Shown here piece by piece: positions 42,907 to 52,492 of a DNA stretch of 64,000 nucleotides. Below the pieces are notes generated by a model that worked only from the letters and a program-made list of their open reading frames with translations, had not been told where the DNA came from and searched no databases. Position numbers and translations under genes: made by a program. The stretch is from Pseudomonadota bacterium (GTDB taxonomy: Bacteria; Pseudomonadota; Alphaproteobacteria; Rhodobacterales; Rhodobacteraceae): contig JAIUPC010000004.1 of NCBI GenBank assembly GCA_020161655.1, positions 124,001 to 188,000 on the forward strand. Reading direction: 5' to 3'. Position 1 is the stretch's first letter; each line of letters opens with the position of its first letter.

Positions 42907-43776
42907 TCAGTCCGGCGCGAGGTTCCGGGCCACGTCGAAGAAGGCCTTCACCAGCTTTCCCGACGCCCGCTCGCCGAGGCAGATCAGGGCCTCGTCCATC
43001 AGGACCGGCGGCGCGTCGATCTCGATCGGGTGGAGCCGCGCATCCGAACCGAACTCGGCGCGGGAGACGAAGCCGATGCCGGCGCCCGAAGCGACGATCT
43101 CTCGCACCGCCTCGCGGCCCTCGGCCTCGATCGAGGGCTTCAGTTCGACGTGAAGCTCGGCTGCGAGGTTTTCCAGCTTGAACCGGGTCTTTGATCCGCG
43201 CTCGCGCAGGACCAGCGGATGCTTTGCGAGGTCACCCAGCGGCAGCTTCCGTTCGCCGGCCAGCGGATGGGTGTTGGCGACGAAGGCGATGATCGGCGAG
43301 GAGTTCAGCTTCAGCACCTCGAAATCGCGCGCCTCGGGTATCTCGCCAAGCACACCGATTTCCGCCTCATAGGCGAAGAGGCTGGCGATGACCGTATCGG
43401 TGTTGCCGGAGCGGACCGTGACCTGCACGCCGGGATACTTCTGCCGGAAGGTCGCCATGATGTGGAGCAGATGGTGCGCGGCGTCGGCGACGATGCGCAG
43501 GGTTCCGGCCCGCAAGGCGCGCGATTCAGAGAGAAGGTCGTGCGCCTGCTGTTCGGTGTCGAACATGCGGTGGGTGATTTCCAGAAGCCGCTCACCCGGT
43601 CGGGTCAGCGTCACCTGCTTCTTGTGGCGATTGAAGAGCAGCACCTCATATTCTTCTTCCAGCTTGCGCACCTGGTCGGAGATGGCGGGCTGGGTGAGGA
43701 AAAGCGCTTCGGCGGCGCGCGAAAAGCCGCCGGTGATCGCGACATAGTGGAAGGCACGGAGCTGGACATAGCGCAT
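42907..43776 (-). CDS. LysR-family regulator of the aminoethylphosphonate locus
   Basis: The 289-residue protein has the LysR winged helix (LRAFHYVAITGGFSRAAEAL, then TQPAISDQVRKLEEEYEV) and an effector domain with SGNTDTVIASLFAYEAEIGV and VASGAGIGFVSRAEFG. It is divergent from the phosphonate genes with a 100-bp gap and is of the type usually found beside phnW-phnA-phnY genes, where it activates the operon in response to a phosphonate rather than to phosphate shortage. That this one senses AEP or phosphonoacetaldehyde is inference from position. Confidence 0.93.
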   Translation of the reverse strand: MRYVQLRAFHYVAITGGFSRAAEALFLTQPAISDQVRKLEEEYEVLLFNRHKKQVTLTRPGERLLEITHRMFDTEQQAHDLLSESRALRAGTLRIVADAAHHLLHIMATFRQKYPGVQVTVRSGNTDTVIASLFAYEAEIGVLGEIPEARDFEVLKLNSSPIIAFVANTHPLAGERKLPLGDLAKHPLVLRERGSKTRFKLENLAAELHVELKPSIEAEGREAVREIVASGAGIGFVSRAEFGSDARLHPIEIDAPPVLMDEALICLGERASGKLVKAFFDVARNLAPD

Positions 43777-43876
43777 GGCGGTGATCCATCATTGAAATCT
43801 ATACACGCATTGAAACTAACGAATTGACATATGTAAAGGGTGCGCAGAGGTTTTGCCCTTCAGGAGGGCCGCCAAG
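43777..43876. promoter_or_regulatory. Divergent promoter region of the phosphonate locus
   Basis: The 100 bp between the LysR start and the transporter start are AT-rich, with two ATTGAAA motifs (in ATTGAAATC near 43791 and ATTGAAACT near 43809) and TTGACATATGTAAAG near 43824. These fit LysR half-sites and a promoter element. The AGGAGG ribosome site of the transporter lies at its right end. Confidence 0.45.
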
Positions 43877-45538
43877 ATGCAATTTTCCATGATCCTGCTG
43901 CATCTGGCCGGTGCCGCGCTGCTCTTGCTCTATGCGGTCAATCTGGTGCGCACCGGGGTGGAGCGTGCCTGTGGCGGGGTGCTGCGCACCTTTCTCGGCG
44001 GCGCGAGGGGCGGCACCCTCGGGTCGGCGGCGTCGGGCATCGCGATGGCGGTGATGCTGCAAAGCTCGACGGCGGTGGCGATGCTCGCCTGCGGTTTCGC
44101 GGCGAGCGGGCTCCTGGCGGCGGCGAGCGGCCTTGCCCTGCTTCTCGGTGCCGATCTCGGCTCGGCGCTCGTCGTCCGCATCCTTTCCTTCGACCTTGGC
44201 TGGTTGATCCCCCTTTGCATCCTTGTGTGCGGTATCCTGCATCTGAAGGTGCCGGGCCAGAAAGCGCGCGAAAGCGGTCGCATCATCCTTGGCATCGGCT
44301 TCGTCCTCTTGTCGCTGAAGCTTATCGGCGAGGCGACCGGCCCCCTGCGCGAGGCTGCCTTCCTGCCCGCGATCTCAGGCTACCTCGCTCGGGATTTCGC
44401 CACCGCCTTCCTGATCGGGGTCATGTTCACCTGGGCGATCCATTCCAGTGTCGCCGCCGTCCTGATGCTGGCGGCCTTCGCCGGGCATGGGCTGGTCCCG
44501 CTTGAGGCCGCGGTTCCGATCATGCTTGGCGCCAATGTCGGCAGCGGCCTTATCGCCTTCGGCCTGTCGCGCGGGCTTGACAGGAAGGCGCAGCGGCTGA
44601 CCGCCGGCAACCTCATGTTCCGGCTTGCCGGGGCGCTGGCCGCGCTCCTCGCCGTTGAAAACTTCGGTCTTCCGCTGGAATTCCTCGGCAGCCACGCCGG
44701 GGCGGCGCTGGTCAATCTCCACGTCATCTTCAATGCGGGCCTTCTTGTCCTGTGCCTGCCGTTCGCCGGCCCGATGGCGAAACTGATGACCCGGCTTCTG
44801 CCAGACCTTGTGGCAAGCGACGGTTCGCCCGGCCAGCACCGTCGGTCGGTGCTGGACGCGAGTGTTGTCGGCACGCCGAGGCTGGCGCTCGCCAGCGTGA
44901 CGCGCGAACTCCTCAGGATGGGGGAACTGATCCAGCGGATGTATGCGCCGATCATGGAGCTTTACCAGAACGGCGGCAGGGAAGAGATTCAGCGCCTGCG
45001 CAAGATCGACGAAGAGGTGAACGACGCCCATACCGCGATCAAGCTTTACGTCGCCCAGGTGAATGCCGGTGGCCTCAGCCTTGATGAGGCGCAGCGTGGG
45101 ATCGAGCTGACGGATGTGGCGATCAACCTTGAGCATATCGGCGACATCATCGCCAAGACCCTGCTGGTTCTGGCCGAAGAGCGCGCGGCAAAGAAGCTGC
45201 GCTTTTCTGGCGATGGCTGGGAAGAGCTGCGCGCCCTGCATGAGCGGGTGATGGAGAACCTGCAGCTTGCGCTCAATGTGCTGATCTCCAACGACGTCGG
45301 GTCGGCCCGGCAACTGGTGGCCGAGAAGGAGCATGTCCGGTCGATGGAGCGCGACAGCCATGAGCGTCACCTCGGCCGTTTGCAGGCTGGGAAGGTCGAA
45401 AGCATCGAGACGAGCGACCTGCATCTTGAGACGCTGAGGGCGCTGAAGGAGATCAACTCGCTTCTGGTGACGGTCGCCTATCCGCTGCTGACCCAGACCG
45501 GAGACCTGCTTTCCAGCCGTCTGGCGCGGATTGCCTAG
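43877..45538 (+). CDS. Na+/phosphate cotransporter family protein (NptA-like) with C-terminal PhoU-like domain
   Basis: The 553-residue protein starts at the ATG at 43877, nine bases after AGGAGG. The first 320 residues are hydrophobic with the inverted Na/Pi repeats: the first reads GIAMAVMLQSSTAVAMLACG, the second FTWAIHSSVAAVLMLAAFAG, in which the usual Gln of QSS is His. The last 200 residues are helical with two PhoU-like parts (LIQRMYAPIMELYQ, DVAINLEHIGDIIAKTLLVL). It is the first gene of the phosphonate operon. PhnA releases free phosphate in the cell, so this protein may export surplus phosphate or exchange it, rather than import it; the direction is inference. Confidence 0.92.
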   Translation: MQFSMILLHLAGAALLLLYAVNLVRTGVERACGGVLRTFLGGARGGTLGSAASGIAMAVMLQSSTAVAMLACGFAASGLLAAASGLALLLGADLGSALVVRILSFDLGWLIPLCILVCGILHLKVPGQKARESGRIILGIGFVLLSLKLIGEATGPLREAAFLPAISGYLARDFATAFLIGVMFTWAIHSSVAAVLMLAAFAGHGLVPLEAAVPIMLGANVGSGLIAFGLSRGLDRKAQRLTAGNLMFRLAGALAALLAVENFGLPLEFLGSHAGAALVNLHVIFNAGLLVLCLPFAGPMAKLMTRLLPDLVASDGSPGQHRRSVLDASVVGTPRLALASVTRELLRMGELIQRMYAPIMELYQNGGREEIQRLRKIDEEVNDAHTAIKLYVAQVNAGGLSLDEAQRGIELTDVAINLEHIGDIIAKTLLVLAEERAAKKLRFSGDGWEELRALHERVMENLQLALNVLISNDVGSARQLVAEKEHVRSMERDSHERHLGRLQAGKVESIETSDLHLETLRALKEINSLLVTVAYPLLTQTGDLLSSRLARIA

Positions 45539-45556
45539 ATCATAAGTGTAATCGTT

Positions 45557-45604
45557 CAACGGATACAAAATAACGATTTGGCATATAGATTGCCACAACG
45601 GATA
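45557..45604. promoter_or_regulatory. Direct repeats upstream of phnW
   Basis: CAACGGATA occurs at 45557-45565 and again, unchanged, at 45596-45604, flanking an AT-rich stretch. The 103-bp gap before phnW can hold a second promoter, and the repeats may be activator sites. No exact copy was noticed at the other two promoter regions of the locus. Confidence 0.4.
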
Positions 45605-45641
45605 TTGGGCGCAACACAGATGATCCGGAGGCATACGAAAG

Positions 45642-46856
45642 ATGAGCGTTGAGCAGAAAATCGAGGTGGCAACAGCGCCTGACGCCGTTTTCGAAGCGCC
45701 GGCGCTGGGCGAGCCCTATCTTCTGACGCCCGGCCCGCTGACCACTTCCTATGCCGTCAAGCAGGCCATGCTGCGCGACTGGGGCTCATGGGACGCTGAC
45801 TTCCGCGCCATGACCGCCGACCTCCGCCGCAGGCTTCTGGCGCTGACCGGCGACCGGGTGGGTGCCTATGACTGCGTGCCGATACAGGGGTCGGGGTCCT
45901 ACTGCGTCGAGGCGATGCTGGGGTCGTTCGTGCCGAAGGACGGCAAGGTCCTGGTGCTGGCCAACGGCGCCTACGGGCTGCGCGCGGCGCAGACGATGCA
46001 GTATCTTGGCCGTGCCCATACGCTGATCGACAAGGGCGACTATCTGCCGCCGCGCGGCGATGAGGTGGCAAGGGCGCTCGACGCCGACCCTGCAATCACC
46101 CATGTGATCGCCATTCATTGCGAGACAAGCTCCGGCATCCTGAACCCGGTGAAGGAAATCGCCGATGTCGTGCTGGCGAAGGGGCGCAAGCTTCTGGTCG
46201 ATTCGATGAGCGCGTTCGGCGCGGTCGATCTCGACGTGAACGACATTCCCTATGAGGCGATGGTTTCTTCCGCCAACAAGTGCATCGAGGGCGTGCCGGG
46301 CTTCGGTTTCGTCATCACGAAGAAGACGGCGCTGGAGGCTGCCAAGGGCAACAGCCATTCGCTGTCGCTCGATGTTCACGCGCAATGGGCGACGATGGAA
46401 AAGACCGGTCAGTGGCGCTTCACGCCGCCAACCCATGTGGTGGCCGCCTTCATCGAGGCGCTGAAGATGCATGAGGCCGAAGGCGGCGTGCCGGCGCGTG
46501 GCGCCCGCTACACCGGCAACCGCGACGTGATGGTCGCCGGGATGCGCGAGCTTGGGTTCGAGACACTTCTGGCCGACAACTGGCTGTCGCCGATCATCGT
46601 CACATTCTTCTGCCCGGCGGACGAGAAGTTCGATTTCACACGCTTCTATGATCTGATGAAGGACAAGGGCTTCATCATCTATCCCGGCAAGCTGACGGCG
46701 GTGGAATCGTTCCGCATCGGCTGCATCGGCCGCATGGATGCCCATGTCATGCGCCGGGTCGTCGAGGCCGCGCGCCAATCTCTTGACGAAATGGGCGTCA
46801 CCGACGCTTCGCCGCCGCAAGCTGCGCTCGACGAACGCGCCAAGCTTGCCGGTTGA
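45642..46856 (+). CDS. phnW: 2-aminoethylphosphonate:pyruvate transaminase
   Basis: PhnW transfers the amino group of 2-aminoethylphosphonate to pyruvate, giving phosphonoacetaldehyde and alanine. The 404-residue protein is a class V PLP aminotransferase with LLTPGPLTTS (27-36), RDWGSWD (45-51), the PLP aspartate in LLVDSMSAFGAVD (Asp187) and the Schiff-base lysine Lys213 in SSANKCIEGVPGFGFV. It is longer than usual (about 365 residues) because of some 22 extra N-terminal and 15 extra C-terminal residues. A CCGGAGG site precedes the ATG. The genes for oxidation and hydrolysis of the product follow directly. Confidence 0.96.
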   Translation: MSVEQKIEVATAPDAVFEAPALGEPYLLTPGPLTTSYAVKQAMLRDWGSWDADFRAMTADLRRRLLALTGDRVGAYDCVPIQGSGSYCVEAMLGSFVPKDGKVLVLANGAYGLRAAQTMQYLGRAHTLIDKGDYLPPRGDEVARALDADPAITHVIAIHCETSSGILNPVKEIADVVLAKGRKLLVDSMSAFGAVDLDVNDIPYEAMVSSANKCIEGVPGFGFVITKKTALEAAKGNSHSLSLDVHAQWATMEKTGQWRFTPPTHVVAAFIEALKMHEAEGGVPARGARYTGNRDVMVAGMRELGFETLLADNWLSPIIVTFFCPADEKFDFTRFYDLMKDKGFIIYPGKLTAVESFRIGCIGRMDAHVMRRVVEAARQSLDEMGVTDASPPQAALDERAKLAG

Positions 46857-46881
46857 AATTCATCTTTTGCAGGAAAGCAAC

Positions 46882-48141
46882 ATGAACCAGATATCTCCCG
46901 TCAGCGTCCTGGCCAATGGCCGCAACTACGCCTGGCCGCGCGTGCCTGCCATCGCCATCTGTCTGGACGGCTGCGAGCCTGCCTATCTCGACGAGGCGAT
47001 CAAGGCCGGGCTGATGCCCGCGCTGGAACGGATCAAGGCCAAGGGCACGGTCAGGACCGCGCATTCGGTGATCCCGTCCTTCACCAATCCGAACAACCTT
47101 TCCATCGCCACGGGCCGCCCGCCGGCGGTTCACGGCATTTGCGGCAACTACCTTTTCAACCCCGAGACGGGCGAAGAGGTGATGATGAACGATCCGAAGT
47201 TCCTGCGCGCCCCGACCGTCTTCAAGGCCTTCTACGACGCGGGCGCCAAGGTCGCCGTCGTCACCGCCAAGGACAAGCTGCGCGCCCTTCTCGGTCATGG
47301 CCTGAAGTTCGACGAAGATCGCGCGATCTGCTTTTCCTCGGAAAAGTCGGACACCACGACCAAGGCGGCGAACGGCATCGACAACGCCTCGGAATGGCTC
47401 GGCCTGCCGGTGCCGGAGGTCTATTCCGCCGAGCTTTCGGAGTTTGTCTTCGCCGCCGGCGTCAAGCTTTTGAAGGAATGGCGGCCGGATGTCATGTACC
47501 TGACCACGACCGATTACGTGCAGCACAAGTATGCGCCGGGCGTGAAACAGGCGAATGACTTCTACGAGATGTTCGACAAGTATCTCGACCAGCTCGACCG
47601 GCTTGGTGCCGTGATCGTCGTCACCGCCGACCACGGCATGAAGCCCAAGCACCATGCCGACGGTTCGCCCAACGTCGTTTATGTGCAGAACCTGATGGAC
47701 GAATGGCTGGGAAAGGACGCCGCCCGCGTGATCCTGCCGATCACCGACCCCTATGTGGTGCATCACGGCGCGCTGGGTTCCTTCGCCACCGCCTATCTGC
47801 CGGAAGGCGCCGACCGCGCGGCGATCATCGAAAAGCTGAAGCAGGTCGAAGGCATCACCGTCGTCCTTGGCCGCGAGGAGGGCTGCGCGAGCTTTGAACT
47901 GCCCGAAGACCGCATGGGCGACATCATCATGGTCTCGGGCGAGAACAAGACCATTGGCACATCGGAACACCGCCACGACCTCGCGGCGCTGAACGAGCCG
48001 CTGCGCTCGCATGGAGGGCTGACCGAACAGGCGGTGCCCTTCATCACCAACCGGGTACTCGGGGATCAGCCCGGTGCACCGCAGCTGCGCAACTTCGACG
48101 CCTTCTACTACGCGGTGATGGCGGCTGCGCAGCCGGGTTAA
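46882..48141 (+). CDS. phnA: Phosphonoacetate hydrolase
   Basis: PhnA splits phosphonoacetate into acetate and phosphate. The 419-residue protein is an alkaline-phosphatase-superfamily zinc enzyme. The two-metal site is complete, at the positions I recall for the Sinorhizobium meliloti enzyme: Asp29 (CLDGCEP), nucleophile Thr68 (PSFTNPNN), Asp211 and His215 (TTDYVQHKYAPG), Asp250 and His251 (TADHGMKPK) and His377 (RSHGGLTEQ). The ATG at 46882 follows AGGAAAGC and lies 25 bp after phnW. Together with phnW and phnY it forms the PhnW-PhnY-PhnA route, in contrast to the PhnX (phosphonatase) route. Confidence 0.97.
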   Translation: MNQISPVSVLANGRNYAWPRVPAIAICLDGCEPAYLDEAIKAGLMPALERIKAKGTVRTAHSVIPSFTNPNNLSIATGRPPAVHGICGNYLFNPETGEEVMMNDPKFLRAPTVFKAFYDAGAKVAVVTAKDKLRALLGHGLKFDEDRAICFSSEKSDTTTKAANGIDNASEWLGLPVPEVYSAELSEFVFAAGVKLLKEWRPDVMYLTTTDYVQHKYAPGVKQANDFYEMFDKYLDQLDRLGAVIVVTADHGMKPKHHADGSPNVVYVQNLMDEWLGKDAARVILPITDPYVVHHGALGSFATAYLPEGADRAAIIEKLKQVEGITVVLGREEGCASFELPEDRMGDIIMVSGENKTIGTSEHRHDLAALNEPLRSHGGLTEQAVPFITNRVLGDQPGAPQLRNFDAFYYAVMAAAQPG

Positions 48142-48278
48142 GCTACGCCGGCGGGCGGATCAGTGCGGGGGATCGGGAACCGGAGCCAGGCGACCCCCCG
48201 CCTCATCACCTTTCTCGCTGCCGCTCCGGAAGTTTGACGACCCTCCCGACAGCGGGAAGCGGGTAAGGAGCCAGACCA

Positions 48279-49736
48279 ATGAACAAGCAGGATACCACCA
48301 TGAAGGTCCGCCATGAACCGATGCGCATCGCCGGCACGAAGGTGGATGCCGAAGGAACGCTCGCCGTCCACTATCCCTACACCAACGCGATTGTCGGCAC
48401 CGTGCCGGCGGGCAATGCCGAACATGCGCGCCGCGCCTTCGAGATCGCCGCGAGTTACACGCCGAAGCTGACCCGCTATGACCGCCAGAAGATCCTCCTG
48501 AAAACCGCCGAGCTTCTGAACGCCCGCAAGGAGGAAATCTCTGACCTCGTGACGCTGGAGCTTGGCATCTCCAAGCAGGATTCGCTTTATGAGGTCGGCC
48601 GCGCCTTCGACGTCTATACGCTGACCGGGCAGATGGTCATCCAGGACGATGGCCAGATCTTTTCCTGCGACCTGACCCCGCATGGCAAGCAGCGCAAGAT
48701 CTTCACCACGCGCGAACCGCTGATCGGCGCGATCTCGGCGATCACGCCCTTCAACCATCCCCTGAACATGGTGTCGCACAAGGTCGCCCCCGCCATCGCC
48801 ACCAACAATTGCGTGGTGCTGAAGCCCACCGAACTGACGCCGATGACCGCGCTTGTGCTGGCCGACATTCTTTACGAGGCCGGCCTGCCCCCGGAAATGC
48901 TGTCGGTCGTGACCGGCTGGCCGCAGGACATCGGCAACGAGATGATCACCAATCCCAACATCGACCTCATCACCTTTACCGGCGGCGTGCCGGTCGGCAA
49001 GCTGATCGCGTCAAAGGCCGGCTACAAGCGCCAGATCCTTGAGCTTGGCGGCAATGACCCGCTGATCGTGCTGAACGACCTCTCGGACGAGGATCTGGCG
49101 AAGGCCGCCGACCTTGCCGTGGCCGGTGCCACCAAGAACTCCGGTCAACGCTGCACGGCGGTGAAACGCATTCTGGTGCAGGAAAAGGTGGCCGATCGCT
49201 TCGTGCCGCTGGTGCTGGAGCGGGCAAAAAGGCTGAAGTTCGGTGATCCGATCGACCGGGCCACCGAGCTTGGCACCGTGGTCCATGAACGCGCCGCCAA
49301 GCTTTTCGAGGACCGCGTCCAACTGGCCGCCGAAGAGGGGGCGGAGATCCTTTACAACCCGGGTCGTCAGGGCGCGCTCCTGCCGCCCATCGTGGTCGAC
49401 CGGGTTCGGCATTCCTCCGAGCTTGTCATGGAGGAAACCTTCGGGCCGATCATCCCGATCATCCGCGCGCCGGACAATGACGACGAACTGATCGCGCTGT
49501 CGAACTCTACTGCTTTCGGTCTTTCCTCGGGCGTCTGCACCAACGATTTCCGCCGGATGCAGAAGTATATCGCCGGTCTGAAGGTCGGCACCGTCAACAT
49601 CTGGGAAGTGCCCGGCTACCGCATCGAGATGAGCCCCTTCGGCGGCATCAAGGATTCAGGCAATGGCTACAAGGAAGGCGTCATCGAGGCGATGAAATCC
49701 TTCACCAACGTGAAGACCTTCTCGCTGCCCTGGTGA
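48279..49736 (+). CDS. phnY: Phosphonoacetaldehyde dehydrogenase
   Basis: PhnY oxidises phosphonoacetaldehyde to phosphonoacetate with NAD+. The 485-residue protein is a full aldehyde dehydrogenase with Asn159 (TPFNHPLN), the base Glu255 (ILELGGNDP) and the nucleophile Cys292 ([11 protein letters not shown]). Its position between phnA and the transporter genes and the length fit PhnY proteins. The ATG at 48279 lies eight bases after AAGGAG; a second in-frame ATG seven codons later is possible. The 137-bp gap after phnA holds no gene that I can see. Confidence 0.95.
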   Translation: MNKQDTTMKVRHEPMRIAGTKVDAEGTLAVHYPYTNAIVGTVPAGNAEHARRAFEIAASYTPKLTRYDRQKILLKTAELLNARKEEISDLVTLELGISKQDSLYEVGRAFDVYTLTGQMVIQDDGQIFSCDLTPHGKQRKIFTTREPLIGAISAITPFNHPLNMVSHKVAPAIATNNCVVLKPTELTPMTALVLADILYEAGLPPEMLSVVTGWPQDIGNEMITNPNIDLITFTGGVPVGKLIASKAGYKRQILELGGNDPLIVLNDLSDEDLAKAADLAVAGATKNSGQRCTAVKRILVQEKVADRFVPLVLERAKRLKFGDPIDRATELGTVVHERAAKLFEDRVQLAAEEGAEILYNPGRQGALLPPIVVDRVRHSSELVMEETFGPIIPIIRAPDNDDELIALSNSTAFGLSSGVCTNDFRRMQKYIAGLKVGTVNIWEVPGYRIEMSPFGGIKDSGNGYKEGVIEAMKSFTNVKTFSLPW

Positions 49737-49820
49737 GTGAACCGCCCCCTAAGGACGAGCACCCGCCGCGACCTCAGTCGCCGGCGGACAGAAAGATCAT
49801 TCCAGACTGGAACGCATGAC

Positions 49821-52298
49821 ATGACCCTGACCTCTCCCTTCCCGACCCAGGCCCGCGTCGTCATCATCGGCGGCGGCATCATCGGCTGTTCGGTCGCCTA
49901 TCATCTGACCAAGCTCGGCTGGACCGATGTCGTCCTCCTGGAACAGGGACAGTTGAGCGGCGGCACCACCTGGCACGCCGCCGGGCTCGTCGGTCAGTTG
50001 CGAAGCCAGTCGAGCATGACGACGCTGATCCGCTATTCGACGGAGCTTTACAGCACGCTCGAAGCCGAGACAGGTCTTGCGACCGGCTGGAAGAACTGCG
50101 GTTCGGTCAGTGTCGCGCGCACCGAGGACCGCATGACGCAGCTGAAGCGCACGGCGGCCTCGGCGCGCGCCCAGGGGATTGCCGTCGAGCTGATCTCGCC
50201 CGAGGAGGCGGGACAGCTCTGGCCGCCGATGGCGACCGGTGATCTCGTCGGCGCGGTGTGGCTGCCGGGCGACGGCAAGGCCAACCCAACCGACCTGACG
50301 CAGTCCCTAGCCCGGGGCGCCCGCACCGGCGGCGCAAGGATCGTCGAACGGGTAAGGGTGACGGGGATTTCGACGAAGGACGGCCGCGCCACCGGCGTGG
50401 AAACCGACCGGGGCCATGTCGCGGCCGAGATCGTGGTCAATTGCGCCGGCCAATGGGCGCGGAAAGTAGGCCTCATGTGCGGTGTCTCGGTGCCGCTGCA
50501 CTCGGCCGAGCACATGTATATCGTTACCGGCAAGATCGAGGGCGTGCATCCCGATCTGCCGGTCATGCGCGATCCCGACGGCTACACCTACTACAAGGAA
50601 GAGGTGGGCGGCCTCGTCATGGGCGGATTTGAGCCGCATGCGAAGCCCTGGGGGATGGACGGCATCCCTGACGATTTCGAATTCGCGCTCCTCCCCGATG
50701 ATTGGGACCAGTTCGAGATACTGATGGAAAACGCCCTGGTGCGGGTGCCGCAACTCGCAGTGGCCGAGATCAAGAAATTCTACAACGGCCCCGAAAGCTT
50801 CACGCCGGACAACAATTTCATTCTCGGCGAAGCGCCCGAGCTGAAGAACTTCTTCGTCGGTGCTGGCTTCAACTCGATGGGCATCGCCAGTGCAGGTGGC
50901 GCGGGCCGGGCGCTTGCCGAATGGATCGTCAATGGCGAGCCGACGATGGATCTCTGGCCGGTTGACATCCGCCGCTTTGCGCCCTTCAACAACAATAAGA
51001 CGTTCCTGCACGATAGGGTGAAAGAGACGCTGGGCCTGCATTACGCGATGCCCTGGCCGAACCGCGAACTCGACTCCGCCCGGCCGCTGCGCTGCTCTCC
51101 CTTCTATGAACGGCTGAAGGCGAAAGGTGCTGTCTTCGGCTCGAAGATGGGATGGGAGCGTGCCAACTGGTTTGCCCCGGAAGGCACGGCGGCTGCGACA
51201 GAATACAGCTTTGGCCGCCAGAACTGGCACGATGCCGTCGGCCGCGAGATGAAGGCGACCCGCGAGGCCGCCGCCGTCTTCGACCAGACCTCCTTCGCCA
51301 AGCTTCTATTGCAGGGGCGCGACGCCTGTGCCGCGCTGAACCGCATCTGCGGCGCCAATGTCGACGTGGAGATTGGCCGCAGCGTCTATACCGGCGTATT
51401 CAATGCGCGTGGCGGCTATGAAAGCGACCTGACGGTGCTGCGGCTGGCCGCCGACAGGTTCCTGATCGTCAGTGGATCGGCGCAGCCGGTGCGCGATTTC
51501 GACTGGATCAGCCGCAACATTCCGGCGGACGCGAAAGCCGAACTGACCGACGTGACCTCGGCCTATGCGGTGCTTGGCCTGATGGGCCCCTGCTCCCGCG
51601 AGATCCTGTCGCGCGTCACCTCGGCGGACCTGTCGGACGAGGCGTTCCCCTTTTCGACCAACCGTCAGCTTGATGTCGGCGCCGGCCTCTGCATCGCCAA
51701 CCGGATGACCTATGTCGGCGAGCTTGGCTGGGAACTGATCGTGCCGGTCGAGTTCGCGGCAGGCGTCTATGACGCGCTTTTCGCCGCCGGCAGGGCATCC
51801 GGACTCAGGGACGCTGGCTACTACGCGCTTGAGGCGCTCAGGCTTGAAAAGGGCTATCGGGCCTGGAGCCGCGAACTGACGCCCGACATCAATGCCTGGC
51901 AGGCGGGTCTTGGCTTCGCCGTGGACCTGCAAAAGCCGGGCAGTTTCATCGGCCAGCAGGCGCTGGTCGCTGCCAAGGGTAAGCCCATCACGAAAAAGGT
52001 GGTGCAGTTCACTCTAGACGACGGCGATCCGGTTCTCTGGGGCGGCGAACTCGTCCTGCGCGACGGCGTGCCGGTCGGCGAGGTCCGCTCCGCTGCCTAT
52101 GGCCACAGTCTGGGACGGTCGGTGGCGCTGTCCTATGTCGAACATGGCGCGGGCATCGACAACGGCTTCCTCTCGACGGGGCGGTTCGAGATTGACCTCG
52201 CCGGTGTGCGACATGCCGCACGGGTTCATCTTCGGCCCGCTTACGACCCGAAGGGGGACAGGATCAGGCCGCAGCCGCTGACGGCCTCGGCCGCGTGA
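49821..52298 (+). CDS. Dimethylglycine/sarcosine dehydrogenase-like flavoprotein with C-terminal folate-binding (GCV_T) domains
   Basis: The 825-residue protein begins with an FAD-binding DAO domain (VVIIGGGIIGCSVAYHL, residues 13-29) and carries TWHAAGLVGQLR, in which His52 matches the histidine that binds FAD covalently in dimethylglycine dehydrogenase. After a linker domain (about 370-430) comes a full aminomethyltransferase-like part: DQTSFAKLLLQG, NARGGYESDLTVLRL with the folate-binding Asp, MTYVGELGWELIVP, and the C-terminal GCV_T_C part. Such enzymes demethylate N-methyl amines and pass the one-carbon unit to tetrahydrofolate. Between phnY and the AEP importer, the likely substrate is an N-methylated aminoethylphosphonate. 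Flavoenzymes that oxidise N-methyl-AEP are known, but I do not recall one with this folate tail. Confidence 0.92.
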   Translation: MTLTSPFPTQARVVIIGGGIIGCSVAYHLTKLGWTDVVLLEQGQLSGGTTWHAAGLVGQLRSQSSMTTLIRYSTELYSTLEAETGLATGWKNCGSVSVARTEDRMTQLKRTAASARAQGIAVELISPEEAGQLWPPMATGDLVGAVWLPGDGKANPTDLTQSLARGARTGGARIVERVRVTGISTKDGRATGVETDRGHVAAEIVVNCAGQWARKVGLMCGVSVPLHSAEHMYIVTGKIEGVHPDLPVMRDPDGYTYYKEEVGGLVMGGFEPHAKPWGMDGIPDDFEFALLPDDWDQFEILMENALVRVPQLAVAEIKKFYNGPESFTPDNNFILGEAPELKNFFVGAGFNSMGIASAGGAGRALAEWIVNGEPTMDLWPVDIRRFAPFNNNKTFLHDRVKETLGLHYAMPWPNRELDSARPLRCSPFYERLKAKGAVFGSKMGWERANWFAPEGTAAATEYSFGRQNWHDAVGREMKATREAAAVFDQTSFAKLLLQGRDACAALNRICGANVDVEIGRSVYTGVFNARGGYESDLTVLRLAADRFLIVSGSAQPVRDFDWISRNIPADAKAELTDVTSAYAVLGLMGPCSREILSRVTSADLSDEAFPFSTNRQLDVGAGLCIANRMTYVGELGWELIVPVEFAAGVYDALFAAGRASGLRDAGYYALEALRLEKGYRAWSRELTPDINAWQAGLGFAVDLQKPGSFIGQQALVAAKGKPITKKVVQFTLDDGDPVLWGGELVLRDGVPVGEVRSAAYGHSLGRSVALSYVEHGAGIDNGFLSTGRFEIDLAGVRHAARVHLRPAYDPKGDRIRPQPLTASAA

Positions 52299-52492
52299 GG
52301 CGCATGTGACAATCTGCCGACAAACATCAGTTGAGATTATGGATTCATAGGATAAATAGATTTCTCTTATCATACATCCGTTCATAGGCTGTCACAAGGG
52401 CGACATCCACCGGTGCGAAGAGAAGGCGGTATCCGGCTCCTGTTGTCCCGAAGCATCAAGAGCAAGAACCTCCTCCAACCGGGAACTGATCA
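52299..52492. promoter_or_regulatory. AT-rich promoter region of the AEP importer genes with a GATAA-N11-TTATC dyad
   Basis: This 194-bp gap is markedly AT-rich in its middle part. GATAA (52351-52355) and TTATC (52367-52371) form a perfect dyad with 11 bases between, the geometry of LysR boxes. The gap therefore probably holds a separate regulated promoter for aepX-aepV-aepW. Confidence 0.5.

Noticed and set aside
46738-46881. A longer phnA start inside phnW
   Set aside because: The ATG at 46882 has its own ribosome site and places the catalytic residues at the family's usual numbers.
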